NCBI GenBank assembly: GCA_003993805.1
Contig: RSEF01000013.1
Span: 19,767,715-19,831,714, forward strand
Direction: 5' to 3'
Source of the DNA: Himantopus leucocephalus
Taxonomy: Eukaryota; Chordata; Aves; Charadriiformes; Recurvirostridae
Length of the DNA stretch: 64,000 nucleotides
The notes under the pieces are model-generated. The model made no database searches, was not told the origin of the DNA, and saw only the letters and a list, made by a program, of their open reading frames with translations. Below, one piece after another: positions 32,626-45,865 of this stretch; the first letter of the stretch is position 1, and every line of letters begins with the position of its first letter. The translations under genes and the position numbers were made by a program.

Positions 32626-35600
32626 GGCTGACAAGAGATGTACATTGAGAGACAACTGCAATTGCTCTGCTCTGCAACTTAATGCCTGTCATCCATAATT
32701 ACGTTGCACTTTCATTCAACTATCAGTCTTAGAATTGGAATTTAACCTACCATTAAAATCTCTTTTGAAGTCTGTGTTTCCCATGTGATGCTCCTCCATT
32801 ATATGGATCTGAGTTCTGTCCTCGATGCTTCAGCTCACGGAAACAGCAGTGAGGCACCTCTCCCCTCCTTGCACCTTCCAGGACAGTGGATCGGAGAGCT
32901 TGTCTGTCGGGGTGGCAAATGCTTCCCTGCAAGAGTCAGGTCAACGTGACAAATTTTAATTCACTTCTACTAAATGTCTTCAGGTTATTTTCCCCAAAAG
33001 TGGGCCGACAAACTTCATCTGCTTCAGTTCTTTGGCAGTAAAGTCACGATACCAAATCTGTTGTGCCTTTCTTAACACCTACCAGCGTACGATTGCAAGG
33101 GACCAGCCAAGGTTTTTAAAACGTTGGCGTCAAACGCACTGACAAGCCTTCTGCTGTTCCAGAGGAAGGAAAGGCTGCCGGTTTTGATAGACAGAGAGAT
33201 AGATAGATGGATACAGCCATAAATACGTTTAATTATGCAATGTCACATTTCTGAGTTTTTCATTCTTTTCCCCTCCCTTTTTGGAATAACAAAGACGAAT
33301 TTGAAAACTTGAGATAAATTACAATACAGGACCAAATCTATTCATTTGGACTATTCAAATGGATGATTTATTCTTCAGCAGATGTGGTCTTCACTATGCA
33401 GTACAGCTCAAGTGATGCTATTAAAATCCTACTACCAATCACTGGTGTGATGAAAATTAGCCAGCGTAGAGCCAATAGCTGCACAGTATTATTACTTAAT
33501 GTATATGATTGATACAGCAGCTCAACGTTATCTGTGATCAAACACAATACCTAATACAAGTATTTAGGAGTTTGCTGTTAAGCTCTATTTTCATGGGGAT
33601 TTTTTTTAATAAACAAGTCAGTCGTTATGCTCAGTCATCAGGAAAGCCATTCAACTTTGCATCTGAAACTAAAACAGAACTGATAAACGCTCCTCTCAAA
33701 GTCAGCTTATTTCACAAGACCCAAGGCAGAAAACTTGAAAATGCGAAAAGCTGATCAGCTGCAAGGAAAACTAAGTCAAGGAATAGTTTTTGTCTAAAAG
33801 AATACATGATCAGAAGAAAAAGGTTTTATTCATTTATTAGTATTTGGCTTTACAACCAGGAAATTAGGCAGGATAGTCTTTGTCAATCAAGGTCTTGAAG
33901 ACCCCAGTCAGTGAGTTAGACTTGCCAGATGCAGTCCAGTACTTACTGATACATTTACCCTCATACTAAAGTAAATGTACCAACAGTAGCAGTCACTTCT
34001 CATTTCACAGCATAAGCAAAAATCAACAGATTAGTAATACTGTGAAGCAGGGCAGTGAGCTGAGCTGGGCACGCAGGTGGGCGCACCTTGAAGGCAGTGC
34101 TCACAAGGAACTGCTGTGAGGACACAGACCCACTTCAGAAGAGTGTGGAGAACTTCCCACAAGGTAATGATCAGGTCAAAACTACGCCCAGCCAGATTTC
34201 CTAGCCGTGCACATTGATCTGTATGCCATTGTTAAACCTGTGAATGACTCACTGCTGCCAGTTACAATAGATCGATATTCATTAAGATGCTTTTCCTTTT
34301 ACCTTGTGTTTGCCAGAATGGTTTTACCTATAGCCATAAACTACAACAGGACACTTACAAGGTGAGGAAGGGAGATCTACCACCCGTTGTTCAAACCACA
34401 GCAGTAATACTTCTCACAGCACAATCTGAAGGACCAAAAGGCTCCAGCTAAAAAATTCAAAACAGTTATAATCACCGGTACCTTTAGAGGAACTTTAAAA
34501 GCATTCCCACTCAAGGGCCTGCTGCAGGCCAGGGGCTCTGAGGACAGCAGACCATTTTCATGGGTTTCTACACCTTCATGGGATTAATTATTGCACATAT
34601 CTGCCAACGTCTGAACACCCCACCTACCACTCCACTGGAGCGCCCGGCACAAGGACAGAGTCGTCCTGCAAACCCAGGTCCAGACGTGACCCCAGCACTC
34701 AACAGCAGTGGGTTCTTCTCACCACTGGTGAATATTCCTTGGACCCACGAGTTCAACACAACCGCCTGCCCTCTGCCCCAGGGGGAGATGGGGGAGTACA
34801 GAGGGGTAAGTAAGGGTCGAGCTGGGTCCACCCACCTCCGACCTGCTCAACCCAAGTGGTCTGGGACTGAGCTGTCTGCCAGTCACACCAGGACTTCACA
34901 GATCTTTCCCAGGCTTAACCACCACGAGCCAGAGAACAAGAGCCTGTCCCTTCATCTCTCACTATGATACGATTTTCCCTTTTACCTCATGTTTAAAAAA
35001 ATAACAGAGATGTTATTAAGCAGAATTAAAGACGACTCACCTTATGTATCTTCATGTATCTCATTAATCTTTTATATCAAGTTTGCTGGAAAATGAATAA
35101 GGGTTTTTAATAAGGTGGTAAGATCTCGGGAAGCGATCGCTCATGAATTGCTGCTGTTGTCTCTAGCACAGAACTTTGACACTGGCAAAGCAGAAGAATA
35201 CACACGGTGAGGAACATTGATTTTACAAACATGCAATTTATCAAATGACACAAATCAGCTAAATGACATGAAAATATATCTGGAGACTTCATAATGTCTC
35301 CGTACATTCCTGATAGGATTTGACAGATCCCGGCTGCAGAGAGCTGCCTCAAGCTGCACAGAATGCTATTACAGGGTAAGATTATTCTATCACTATAATA
35401 CCAGCTATTTTCTCATCTCTTAGGGGTTTTCTTTCCTTCTAATTTTAAAACTGTTAAACTATTGACGTGCTTTCTACCATTCTACTTAAAATTGCATCCC
35501 ATTCTCAAATCAAAGTACATCTTTGTTATACACTGAGGGAGAGATGGAAGAATTCCTGTTCAACTACATCCAAAGAAAGGATGGGAAGGAAAATAAGGTG

Positions 35601-37000
35601 AAGCGGCCCTTCAGTGCTTGGCTGTCTTCAGCTGGGAGATAGTGAGAGTGAGACGTCTTCTCCTTCACTTTCAGCTCTTTCTGAATCTTGCCTCCTACCT
35701 CGCCTCTTGCATGGGATCCCCGGCTCTCAGGTCCCGCTCACAGGAGTGAGTTGGGGTTTTAGCACCATGTTGATGTATCTCCTGCGTACTCGCACTCGGG
35801 CTGAAACCACCCGGCTTTTCAGCAGCTCCTCAGAACCTTCTGGTATTTTCCCATAGCACCGGAGACATTCAGGACCTGGTGAGATGAGCACAGAGAAGAG
35901 CCCCGCTCCTGCTCCCCGGCACTCTCCGGTAAAGCTGCTGTCGCCTGTGCTGGGCTCGGGTGCAGGGGGCAGGAGCTGGAGGGGGCAGCAATACAGACCG
36001 CCCACCCCCCTCTCGCCTCCGCTCTTACTCCCGGTTTAACGCAGCAGAATCGAAAAGGCTTTTCAAAAAATAAAAAATGAACATTTGCCTAATAAATACT
36101 ACAGCGGTTTCTGATGCACAAATATTCCGATGGAGGATATTGCTGCAACCGAAACCCACTTTAAGTGAGCCTCCAAGTAACAACATTTCAGGAATGTTCT
36201 TGGGGCGGTCTCGTATTTTCCTGATTTTTTTTTTCTCTTCTCCTTCTGCATTATCTACTTATTACTATTTTGTTAGTCAGCAGCAGCTTATCCATATTTC
36301 TTGGTGTTGCAACATCCACAAGCGACATTTCCACACTTCAGCCAAACGTACTAATTACATCTAATTTACTAATTTGGCTGCTCCAACTGCCATTAGGCAG
36401 GTATACAAGTAACTGTAGAATCAGGACATTTAATTGCACCTCCTTTCTCTCCTACCCTGTATGCGTCTGTCACATTACAAGACGCAATGCAGGAGCGTGC
36501 CTTTCTGTAACAGCCCTGACCACGCGCCTGGAGCGCGCCCAGACCGGCCGTGCCCGGCAGAAGCGGTGTTACCCCCCAGCAAAGGCTCCGTGAGCATCCC
36601 TCAACCCAACGGTATCTGAGCCCAGTGCGAAGCAGCAGAATACAAACCATTAGGGAAAAACAATCCCAAATATTATGTGACGCTAGACTAAACTCATCCA
36701 GTTGTTTTTCCACTTTTTTGAAGCAGCCGAGTAGGCAGTTGTGCGTGTTGCGGGCTAAAAGCTGATCTTCACAGCACCGAGGTGCCTCTGCCTTCTGCCG
36801 GGACCCCCAGCGATGGCCCTGCCCCAAGAGACAGGACGGCTGTTCAGGTACGTGTGATGTGCTCTGAGATTAGACTGCACCTTGGTTTCAAGAGATAATA
36901 GAATTATTAAAAATATTCCAATTTAGATCAGAAAAAAACCCAAATCTCTCTCTTGCACTTTTGCTCAGTTTCGTTGCACAAAAAGACCTCAGTATTTTTC
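32626..37000. other. Mixed, mostly AT-leaning DNA, no gene
   Basis: Long stretch without a recognised repeat. A short imperfect GATA-type run (agatagatagatgg) lies at 33199-33212. AT-rich element-like DNA occurs near 33220-33500, 34970-35110 and 35380-35530. A GC patch lies at 35860-36020. The candidate exon at 36727-36847 is in this span. The 81-codon frame at 33509-33754 lies in AT-rich DNA and has no recognisable domain. Confidence 0.5.
36727..36847 (+). other. Candidate exon, weak case
   Basis: A pyrimidine-rich tract ends in GCAG at 36723-36726, and a good donor, CAG|GTACGT, starts at 36848. One frame is open across all 121 bp (40 codons, ending at a codon boundary). No domain is recognisable, and a 40-codon open stretch is likely enough by chance. 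Confidence 0.12.
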
Positions 37001-37560
37001 AAAGCTTGACCTACTTTTTATCATTAGTATCAAACTTGATCCACAGCAAATGAAGTCAAATGAAAGAAATTTACACTAATTTCTGATTTGCTTAACAGCG
37101 CGTTCAGCTCACCCCAAATGCCATCAGCCTAATTTTCCTAATAGTACTTTTTTCTGCAAATTGCTTTAAAATAACGAGGAGCTGAAATAAAACTTTTCCC
37201 TTGAAGAGAAAAATTGGTATAAATAGAGATTTAATTGTGCATGCTAATTGTTTTTAGCAGCGCACTTAATGTCAAAGCAACTATTAGCTGATAAAATCTA
37301 AAATTTGGAAAAGGGAGTCAGCGAAAACAAAAAAACTTACAAAACTCAAGAATCATTATAAAACTTATTCCCTATGCTCTAAACCAAGCTAAACTAAACG
37401 AAGGGAAACAAAAGCCAGGGCTGGATTTTTCTGCATTTACAGCCAGGGCTGGATTTTTCTGCATTTACATTGCGTTTCTCCTTACTTAAGTTGCTTTGGG
37501 AGAAAATGAAACTTCATACAATACAATTCTAAATGGTAACCGTTGAGATGATTAAATGAA
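37001..37560. promoter_or_regulatory. AT-rich, conserved-element-like block
   Basis: Non-repetitive AT-rich DNA with TAATTG/TTAATTGTG cores near 37230-37260, interrupted by the 28-bp duplication at 37413-37468. Confidence 0.3.
37413..37468 (+). repeat. Perfect 28-bp tandem duplication
   Basis: Units 37413-37440 and 37441-37468 are identical. Each begins AGCCAGGGCTGG and ends CTGCATTTAC. Confidence 0.95.
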
Positions 37561-38219
37561 GCTCCCAACAAGCTGCTGTAGCCTGGAACAGCTCAGGACT
37601 TCATTAGATAAGCTGTGCGTCTCACGCCGCATACCTAACCCCCGCCACCCAAGGCAGGCTCCCCTTTCGAGAGGCCCGCGCACGCTTCAAGGCTTCGGCT
37701 CGCGTAGGAATAAATTCAAATATATAATGAATATACTGGAAGGACAAAGAGGACCGGGAAGGACAAGGGACAGACGGTGCTGTGCTCTGGCTGTCCATCA
37801 CTCCTGGCGCAGGACGGGTCACTCAACCTCTCGGGTGGGCTCTCCTCCTCCAGCTTGGGTGCCGGCAACGTTCCAAGGAAGACGCTGACACCCAGCGAAC
37901 ACGGTCACCCTTCCCACAGAGGCAGCGTGCGCCGTGCCGAGCCCCCGCAGAGCCCCGGGGCTGCCACCCCCCATCCGTGCGGCGCTGCCCACCCAACCGC
38001 CGCCTCCGCCCGCGGGAGGCGTTTCCTTGGGCCGTGTCCTTGGTGGCCCTTTGCCGTCCTCGTTACCTGGCTCCAGCTCGCTCCCCTAATTAATTCTTCC
38101 TCACCAGCTACGAGAACACCGGATGACAAGTGCTGCTTGAGACTTGACAAATAACTTCCCTTCCAGCTACTCCCGTATCCCACCTGCTACGCGAAGCAGA
38201 AGAGATGGCTTTGGCATGT
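37561..38219. other. CpG-rich patch, no gene
   Basis: GC- and CpG-rich from about 37620, densest at 37915-38040. Four overlapping frames of 90 to 125 codons on both strands cancel each other as evidence for coding. Confidence 0.5.
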
Positions 38220-38500
38220 TTTGAAGCAAATGAACAACCAGCACGGATCCTATTTGTACCTTCTAAGTTTAATTCAATTTGATGTAAGGCTGAATTGGGT
38301 TAACACAAAACTAAAAATAGCTGCTCCTGTTATTGGAATTGTTCACTAATTTTGACACAAGCCAACATCTGTTTTTATTAGGAACTCACAGGAGTAATTT
38401 ATCTAAATGAAATTGCAACGCAAAATTAGTATTATGCAGCTGGGCCTGTTGCTTTCGCTGTTTTGACTCTACGCAGATTTTAAAGCCGAATAAAGAAATG
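38220..38500. promoter_or_regulatory. AT-rich, conserved-element-like block
   Basis: Non-repetitive AT-rich DNA with TTTAATTCAATT and ATTAGTATTATGC-type sites between two CpG-rich patches. Confidence 0.25.
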
Positions 38501-41500
38501 CCAAATGCATCCTGAACTTTCCTGCTACCACTTGCTGAACATGTCAAACCTCGTCACACGAACAGGGCCTGCCTTTTTCGTCCCGGCAGAGGAGGACGGA
38601 GAAGCAGCGCCCGGGTCCTCTGTAACCCTCGGTACGTGGATGGGCACCGCATCGGGCACGCCTTGCCCGGGGAAACCCACCAAAACAGACGGGGCACCTT
38701 CCCACAGCCATCATCCAACAGCCGCATTTGGATCAATTGTGTTCAAGAAAGCAGTCACTAGCAAAGAGACGCAAACCCCCAGATGAAGGGTTTGGGGAGG
38801 AGGAGCATTTTTCCCACACAAAAGGGTTGTCAGAGCCGGTGATGTCACCACTCCTTTCCCAGGGGACCGCGGTTGGGTGCCAGAGCACCTTCCGCCAGGC
38901 TTGTGAGTGCCGGCTGGCGGGTTGGGATGCTCTCGCTGAGCGGCTCCGTGCCCGGATGAGCTGCCTGCGGGGCACAGACCGGGTGATTTCCACTCCAGCT
39001 CCCCCGGGTGGGGGACCCCCCGTCCAGCTCTGCCGCAGCGATTCCTGCCGTGCCCCGCTCCCCGGCGCCAGCCCTCGGGGAGGGGGAGCTGATGAGGGGA
39101 AGGGGGTTGCCCCCTCCATCCTCTTACGGAGGGGAGGTTTGGAGAGATTTCACCAGATTAAAGGGCGCTGCAAAATGTACAAAAGCATCTCATACCTTGC
39201 CGTATTTTGTAAGCTGTATTCTAGTTCCCACGCCAGCCCCATCAGTGACACTACGCGAAAAAAGTCATCTACCTCCTCATACTTGCAGGGTCCGGCTCTT
39301 CCCTTCCCATCTCCCACTCTAGCTGGACATGGTGAAGCCACTCTACTGCTTTCTGCTTCCCACTCAAGCGATTGCTCCATCAGAAACAGACGTGCGGCTG
39401 CTGGGTAGAACAAAACACAACTACAGGCTGCAGGGGAGAATATGTTTATTCAGTCATAAATATCGCAGCAGCACCCTGGGGAAAGCAAGAACAACTGGAA
39501 ATCACTTTGTTTCTCTGGGAAAATGGAAGGCAACCAGAGAAGTGTCGCGTTATGGGACCGAGAGGCTTTCTCCCCCTCTTTCCTTTGCACAAGCTCTCTT
39601 TTTCAAATTGCATCATGCCTGTCATTTGGGGTTCCTGCGTTACCCATCACAGGCTGCAGTCTGTCTTTTTGAGATAGCACCTCTGGGTCACCCAGCTGCC
39701 GCCGGATCCATCGCTCTCGCGGTGACATCGCCTCCGGAGAGGAACGAGCCGCTCACTCGGGGTTCGTGGTCCCGCAGCTCTGCTGCCGGGGGTGGGCAGC
39801 TCCCGCCGGGGGGGCTGTGTCTCGGGAGGATGCTGAGCTCCGCTGGAGCCCGCGGGTGCGTGCGCTCTCACCTGCCGCCCAGCGCAGACCAGCTTCCAGC
39901 CAAGCGACCACACGTGCCCTTTGTCCCGTGACAACACAGCCGTGGCCCAAGGAGCTCTTATTAAGTACTCAGGGGAAAAAAATAAAATCTAACTTAACAA
40001 AGTGCACTTTCCTCCCTTCCCGCTGTGATACGACACTCAAAGACAGCACTAACATAACAGTGGGGACAGCCCTGAGCTGCACAGCCTCCCAACTGCTCTC
40101 AGGGGTCCCCAGAGCCGGTGGCACTGGTCCATACTGCGCCGGTGGCCACAACGCTCAGGTCTACATCTGGGTCTGAACTTTTCCTTAAACTTGAGCGCGC
40201 GTGTAACTCAGTAAAGGCACCGCTATCTGGGAGTACTTAAATATAAAACACAGCTCTGCTTAGTCAAGAATTGAAGCATTACTCACATTTCATACACGTG
40301 CTGAAGTCCCAGGGGAGGAAGAACTTTGTACTCACCGCTAATTGAAGCCCGACCCCAATTTGCACGCTTTTCAGAGACGGGCTGGAATCGGGGCAGGTTT
40401 AGGCGTTCTGCTTAACCAAAAAAAGGACCTAAAGGACCCCAGCCCTCAGCTCGGCTCATTCCCTGTGCTCCTCACAGCAGCCTGGCCGCGGCCGCCCAGC
40501 CTCGCAGAGCGGGTGGCAGAGCCCCCCGTGCTCCCCGGCAGCACTGCGCACCCCCCGAGCCCGAGCGCTCCAGAGATGCACGTCCCGACCCTCTGAAGCT
40601 GAGGATTGGCATCTCCAGCACATTCTTCATCTGCTCAGGGAGTGCTCGGGGGAAAGGCTGCAGCTTTCTTCTAAAGGACAGAAAAAAAGAGCGAGCATTT
40701 CATCTGCATCAGTTACTGGCACAGGCGCTTTTCCCGCCTCTGTCCCAAAGCAGTACAGTAACTCAGGCGTCAGTTAATTAAATTAATCTGTCTGAAATAT
40801 TCACCTTGCACCAATTAGGTAAAGCAACCTATAAAACCTCCTCCAAACAAGGTAATTTGCTGTTTCAAGTCTGAATCATGTTGGCCTGAGAATACAGCGA
40901 CTACAAGAGGTACGCTAGAGACATGTGAAGGGATTTTAATTGCCTGAGACTCCGGTACTGTCAAACTGTAGGACAGGGAGGGAGAAGCCTTTCTAGTTAT
41001 CTCACTGTTAGAGATGAGTAGGGCGTTTGAGCTTGAAATGCTTCTACATGATAAGGGGCTTAAAATAGTAATCAACTTTTCTTATTCAAATAGATATCTG
41101 TTTTTCACTCCCGTGGCTTTCTGCATGTACTCGGAGTCAGTAACTAGGTCACGGAGATAGGAGAAGCCGTGGGAGGAGAATAACTTTTGTATTCTGGGGA
41201 TAATTCGTGCAGCCGGTTTCCCTGCAGCGAGGCAGTACGGGGCCAGGGGACGGTGTTCCGCGATGGCAGGAGGCTGCGCTGGCTGCAGCCGCCCGGCACT
41301 TTGCTGATGGCACCAAAGACCACTGCTCTCAGAGGAGCAGCCCCCACCCAGAAATGCCCCTGTGCTGCATCCACGCTCCGCACATCGTCACTCCAGTTCT
41401 GCCCTTGGCGGACGCAGTGTCCGACGTGGTGGGTCGGGCTGTGCCCATCGGGCAGCAATCGCTGCCAGGGGAGCTCCAGCCGGAGCATTGCCGCCCACCG

Positions 41501-41579
41501 CACTCCCGCGGGACGTCCCGCTGTGTCAGGCTTCCAAGGGCAGGCGACAGAGAGGAGCTGCGGGGCAGATGCGCTCTAT
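38501..41579. other. CpG-rich and mixed DNA, no gene
   Basis: CpG-rich patches at 38560-38680, 38860-39130, 39700-39920, 40460-40590 and 41200-41570. They generate clusters of frames of 100 to 226 codons on several frames at once (for example 38728-39408, TTG start, and 39329-39931, ATG start). None shows a recognisable domain. AT-rich DNA at 40740-41110 separates the last two patches. Confidence 0.5.
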
Positions 41580-41695
41580 AGCCTAAACGTAAGCATTGCT
41601 CTGCTACCCAGTGGAGAAGAGGGTAAAGAGCACTTAAGGCAAGCTGATTTCCTAATTGCTGAGCTATTTGCATGCTAAATGGCCTCTAGACCACC
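41580..41695. promoter_or_regulatory. Small element-like block with octamer
   Basis: Short AT-leaning stretch between CpG-rich patches with a perfect ATTTGCAT octamer at 41666-41673 and CTAATTGCTGAG immediately before it. Confidence 0.3.
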
Positions 41696-42480
41696 CATGA
41701 GAGGTCTGTGAGTGAATCCGCGTGACCACCCTGGCCTGGCCGGACCCACCTGCCCGTTGCCCCCAGACGGGGCCAGTCACGCCAGCGCGGGAACCCGCGG
41801 TTTCGCCTCGCAGCTGCCGGAGCTGCCAGGGACCAGCAACAGACCTCACCACATCTTGCTTTCTGAAACACGCATTACCCAGGAACAACGCTGAATACAT
41901 GTATTTTCGTTTCTAGGGATAACCATGATCTACTTACAAGTGCTTTTACAAAAGACGCGTTTGCGTTCTTACGCACGCCTCACTCCGTCCCACCGCGCTG
42001 GCCGTGGGCGGGCAGGCTGGACACACAAAGGTCTCTCCAGTAGGGACTGCTCGCTCTCAAAGGTGCTGCAATATCCGTTCCCTCACCCACCTCTCCATAA
42101 CAGCCCCAACACTGCGATCTGTGTTAGTGGTGCTACGGTGATGAGACGGGGCAGTTTCATAAGCTACGTCAACCAGAACCCAACATATACCCAAGCACTA
42201 ATACACACATACAAAAGGCATAGTCTCCGTTTCTCTACACGTTCTAAACAGAGCTTCATTTTCCATATCAGTTAACAAATATAGTTTATTCCACCCCTCT
42301 GTCGCTGACTACACGAGAAAGCACACACTGCGCACTCTGCGGATGGTAGGCGTTACGCGCCCCAGCGCAGTGCCCGGGGGAGCGATGCTGGCGGGATGCG
42401 CTCTCGGCGCCCCGGAGCATCCCCCCACCTCCAGAGCACACCTCCGCCTCCCCCCGCTGAAACCAAGAGGCTGAATTCTT
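41696..42480. other. Mixed DNA with CpG patches, no gene
   Basis: CpG patches at 41720-41830 and 42340-42460. Overlapping frames of up to 116 codons show no domain. Confidence 0.55.
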
Positions 42481-43560
42481 CTGAGCCGGAATGCACATTG
42501 CACCTTTAGAAAGCAACAAAATGAAGATGTTAATTATGAAGAGAGAAGCTGCCAGGATTATTAGAGATGTGTCGAGCAAATTAGAAACTGTTATTCATGT
42601 GGAGAATAGTTTAGCATATGCTTGGAATTTTTTTCATCTCTTCAAACCCAAGACTCTAATATATTGAGCCGCTTCTTGTCCCCATGCTACCTACCTGTGG
42701 CAGGCGTATCACAATGAATCCCCACGCTTCCAATTTATTTCTATCTTCCAAAGGCACCTTTTTGGCATAGTAATGCACTGAAATGCTGCCAATAATTCCC
42801 TCCAGTGCACGGTGACGGCTGGGCTGCGGCTCTGAAAGAGAAAGTTCTACAGATGGGTCCTTCAGATCAAGTTAGCATCTCCCCACTGCTAGCCGACTAT
42901 GCCATATTGTAGCTTAATTAATAATAGCCTTCTCTGGAATTTATTCATTAAAAGAACAAAAAAGAAATGCATAATGCAATGTGGCAGATCCTCAGCAATT
43001 CACACTAACCTCACACGGTAGCAGTCACATTCCCGCTAACGCAATGGAGAATTTAGATTATGCAAATGGTGAGATTGTTAGTTCAGAACTGAAAGCGCAA
43101 CCAAGAGATATTTATTTTTACAATTCTTGCAGAGCTGATGGGGTGGCTCGTGTATGTGCCTGCGTAAGAGAAGGCACGCGTGGGCTCCTCGGCTGTTTTC
43201 AGACTACAAAGCATTTTGAGCTCTTACTGTTTCTCAGGTATTTGCATACTTTCTCAAACATTTAATTTCCAGTTCTTCTTTCCAAAAACAAGCATGTTGT
43301 AGCCGTCACAAATTTGTACACACACACAATCATACAATCAACTTGTATGTACAACCAAGCAACCGAACGTGTATGAGTAAGTGCATGGATAATGACAATA
43401 CGCTCCCGTTAGTTATATTAACGCCTCTTTATTTCTAGGTGTGATGTTGTGAATCATTTGCAGTAAAACTGCAAAATATTATGATTTTATTCTACATGGT
43501 GTCTACAATGGGTTAAGTATGATGATATTCAGATAGACTGAGTATGGAACATAGGTATCT
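42481..43560. promoter_or_regulatory. AT-rich, conserved-element-like region with two octamers
   Basis: Mostly AT-rich, non-repetitive DNA (best at 42490-42700, 42890-43260 and 43390-43560). Perfect octamers occur at 43060-43067 (ATGCAAAT) and 43240-43247 (ATTTGCAT). A short CA-type run lies at 43319-43327. Confidence 0.33.
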
Positions 43561-45377
43561 TATTAGGTGCACAAAGTTTGCTCTGTGGTGTGCTGGAGGA
43601 GGAACGATGAGAGAGCGCTCAGGGACCCACTCAGGCAACAGAAGTTTATAGGTCCAGAGAACTTAGGACTCGGTGAGCTCCCCGAGACGCAAGAATCTGG
43701 CTGTCCCCTGCCTGCCAAAGCACAAATAAATATTACAGACCACAGCCTTGAAAAACTGTTCCTGAAGTGAAGCTTTTAAAGACAGGAGATGAGCTCTGAA
43801 CACAACATGCCCACGAGGCTGGCAATGTGTCAAGCGGCTCTTACGTGACATTACCTTAACCATCCAGCTGGAATCCACCGCATGTATGTCGAATACTAAT
43901 ACCATGCAATCATTATACAGAGGCACAAAAATTTGCTTCCCTAAAACCCAAGTGAAGCTTGAAGCACGTCAACCAGAAATGTCAAAGTCATGAATAAAAT
44001 GAGGGGAAAAAAAGAAGGTTATCTTGAGGTAATTGTAGGCTTTTAATGAAAGGAGTCGTGCTAGACTCAAAGCCGTGTCACATCACACAGATATGTAAAT
44101 TATACTGACAGATTAATGCTGAATCTGTAAAAGACATCAGCCTCACTCATTCAGAAGCTTCTAACACGCAGCCGTGGATAAACATTTGGCCCTTCACCTT
44201 GGACCAGGCCAAAGCACAGTCGGGCTGCAGCGAGTTGCGGGGCTGACCCTGCCGGACCCCCCTCACCTTTACGGCATTTAACCTTTCAGGGAGTAAGTCC
44301 CTGTTACCCACCGCAAAGCACCGGGGCTGGTGGGCAGCACAGGTACAGACCTGGTCAGCAGCAACAGACCCGCGCCGCTCTGGGTACAGAGGCAGCGAGA
44401 AGAAATCTTAATCCTTGCCCAGAGTTTATTTAGGGCACTAAATACAAAGGAAATTGGGATGTTTGTTTGTTTTATCGATGCCTGGGTTTCTTCACTTAAA
44501 TAAATCCTAGGTCATAAGTAACTCTGCGGAAAGTGCAGATGTGTTCCTGCGTAGGAACAGCCACCCTAACCCAGTGCACAAAGAAACCTCTGGAGCAGAT
44601 GGACAGATAAAATAATTACAGCTGACAGCTGACAACAAGACTCAGAAGGTGTCAGTCCCACAGAAAAATCTTGTACTTTGAAAAGCACGTGTAAAACTCA
44701 GGCTTAAAAATCCACATGCACGCTCAAACCCCCACACTGTTTGAACTATGTTTGTTTTGCTTCCCTTTCCTGCTCTTTCCATTTTCCTCATACTCTGTCC
44801 TCCCAGTTTCTAATGGGAAAGTGTCCAAATTTGAGTTATAAGTGCTAAATAAACAACCTCAGGGCTGCACCAAAATCAGAATTTTTTAATCAGGTGCCTC
44901 TTTTACTTGGCAGTCCAAATATAAAAATAAAACATTTATTTTTCTAACCTTAACTGCACATTCTTGCTTTCTGCTAACTATTTGCCTGCATTAATTCAGC
45001 AGCAAGGTTCTCGGAGCAGAGCTCTGCCCTCAAGCTCTGGTGGTGGCTTCCCATCTATTCCAACAACATACATCAAAATTTTATAAAAGCCATAAAATAT
45101 GCTGCAGTCTGGTTTTATCTTCACTCTTTGAACGTGCAAATAATCTGACTCCATCCTCCCCAAACACTCAATAACCAGCAATGGAAGGAGCGGGGTAATT
45201 TAGTGGCTGGTGGTGGCAGAGGGAAGGGGAGAAGGGGCCGGGGAGAGGGAAGACGCTGCCGCTTCTGTGTCTGAGGCACGCTGTGCTAACAGTGCTGCTG
45301 CGGGAGAAGCCTCACTTCTTCTCAGTCTTTTATCACCCTGCACCTCTAATCTTTGCCATTTCTGAGAGAAAGAAAAA
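43561..45377. other. Mixed DNA, no gene; element-like stretch near 43970-44150
   Basis: 43970-44150 is non-repetitive, AT-rich and element-like (GGTAATTG, TTTTAATG and ATATGTAAATTATAC sites). Elsewhere nothing is recognised. GC rises gradually toward the island at 45378. Confidence 0.5.
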
Positions 45378-45865
45378 CCTTCTGAACCGGAGCTCCCGCC
45401 TGCCGCCGCGCTGCCGTTCCCAGCTCCCTGCCCTCGGCGTCCGCCTCCCCCTCACTCATCCCACAGCCTCTCCTCCCCACTTCAACCCCGTCGCACAGCG
45501 CTCCTCTTGCTCGGGCACTTCCAGCAATGAGCCGGACATGGAGAACGTTACGGACCAGAAACCGGCGCTGTCAGAGCCGGCGGCCTCGGCTTCTGCCCGC
45601 CGCCCCGGGGGAGCGCGGCCGGGCGGTTTGCGCGCTTGAGCGAGTGTTTGTGGGTGCAGCCGTTGGCGGGATGCTCTCCCCGGCGAGCACGAGCACCCAC
45701 CCGGGCCTCTGCAGCCCGAGCGAGGCACCCGAAGGGCTGGGGAAGTGCAGAGCTCCTGGCGAGGGTGCAGCCATGCCCCCCTCCTCCTCCTCCTCCTCCT
45801 CCTCCGCTCTGGCCCACACACAGGCTGAGCGGCACCAGCAAGGCCGGGGCGCCGGCAGCCCCGTG
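45378..45865. promoter_or_regulatory. CpG island truncated by an assembly gap
   Basis: By hand count there are about 45 CpGs in about 490 bp, with high GC, stopping abruptly at the gap. GC-rich promoters and first exons are often lost at such gaps in bird assemblies. Frames crossing it (up to 292 codons on the minus strand, joined through the N run) are not credible. It may be the promoter or first exon of an unseen gene. Confidence 0.6.
45781..45805. repeat. (CTC)n trinucleotide tract
   Basis: 25 bases of CTC/CCT repeats inside the CpG island, 60 bp before the gap. Read in frame it would give poly-serine or poly-proline on the plus strand. Confidence 0.95.

Noticed and set aside
33509..33754. 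81-codon plus-strand frame with protein-like composition
   Set aside because: Lies in AT-rich DNA, no domain, no splice sites of note.
34032..34041. TAATACTGTG resembling the start of miR-200-family microRNAs
   Set aside because: Only the seed-like start matches; the rest of the mature sequence and the hairpin arm are absent.
38728..39408. 226-codon plus-strand frame
   Set aside because: Starts at TTG in a CpG-rich patch, with long overlapping frames on both strands.
39329..39931. 200-codon ATG frame
   Set aside because: The latter half is GC-rich and shared with long minus-strand frames; no domain or splice support.
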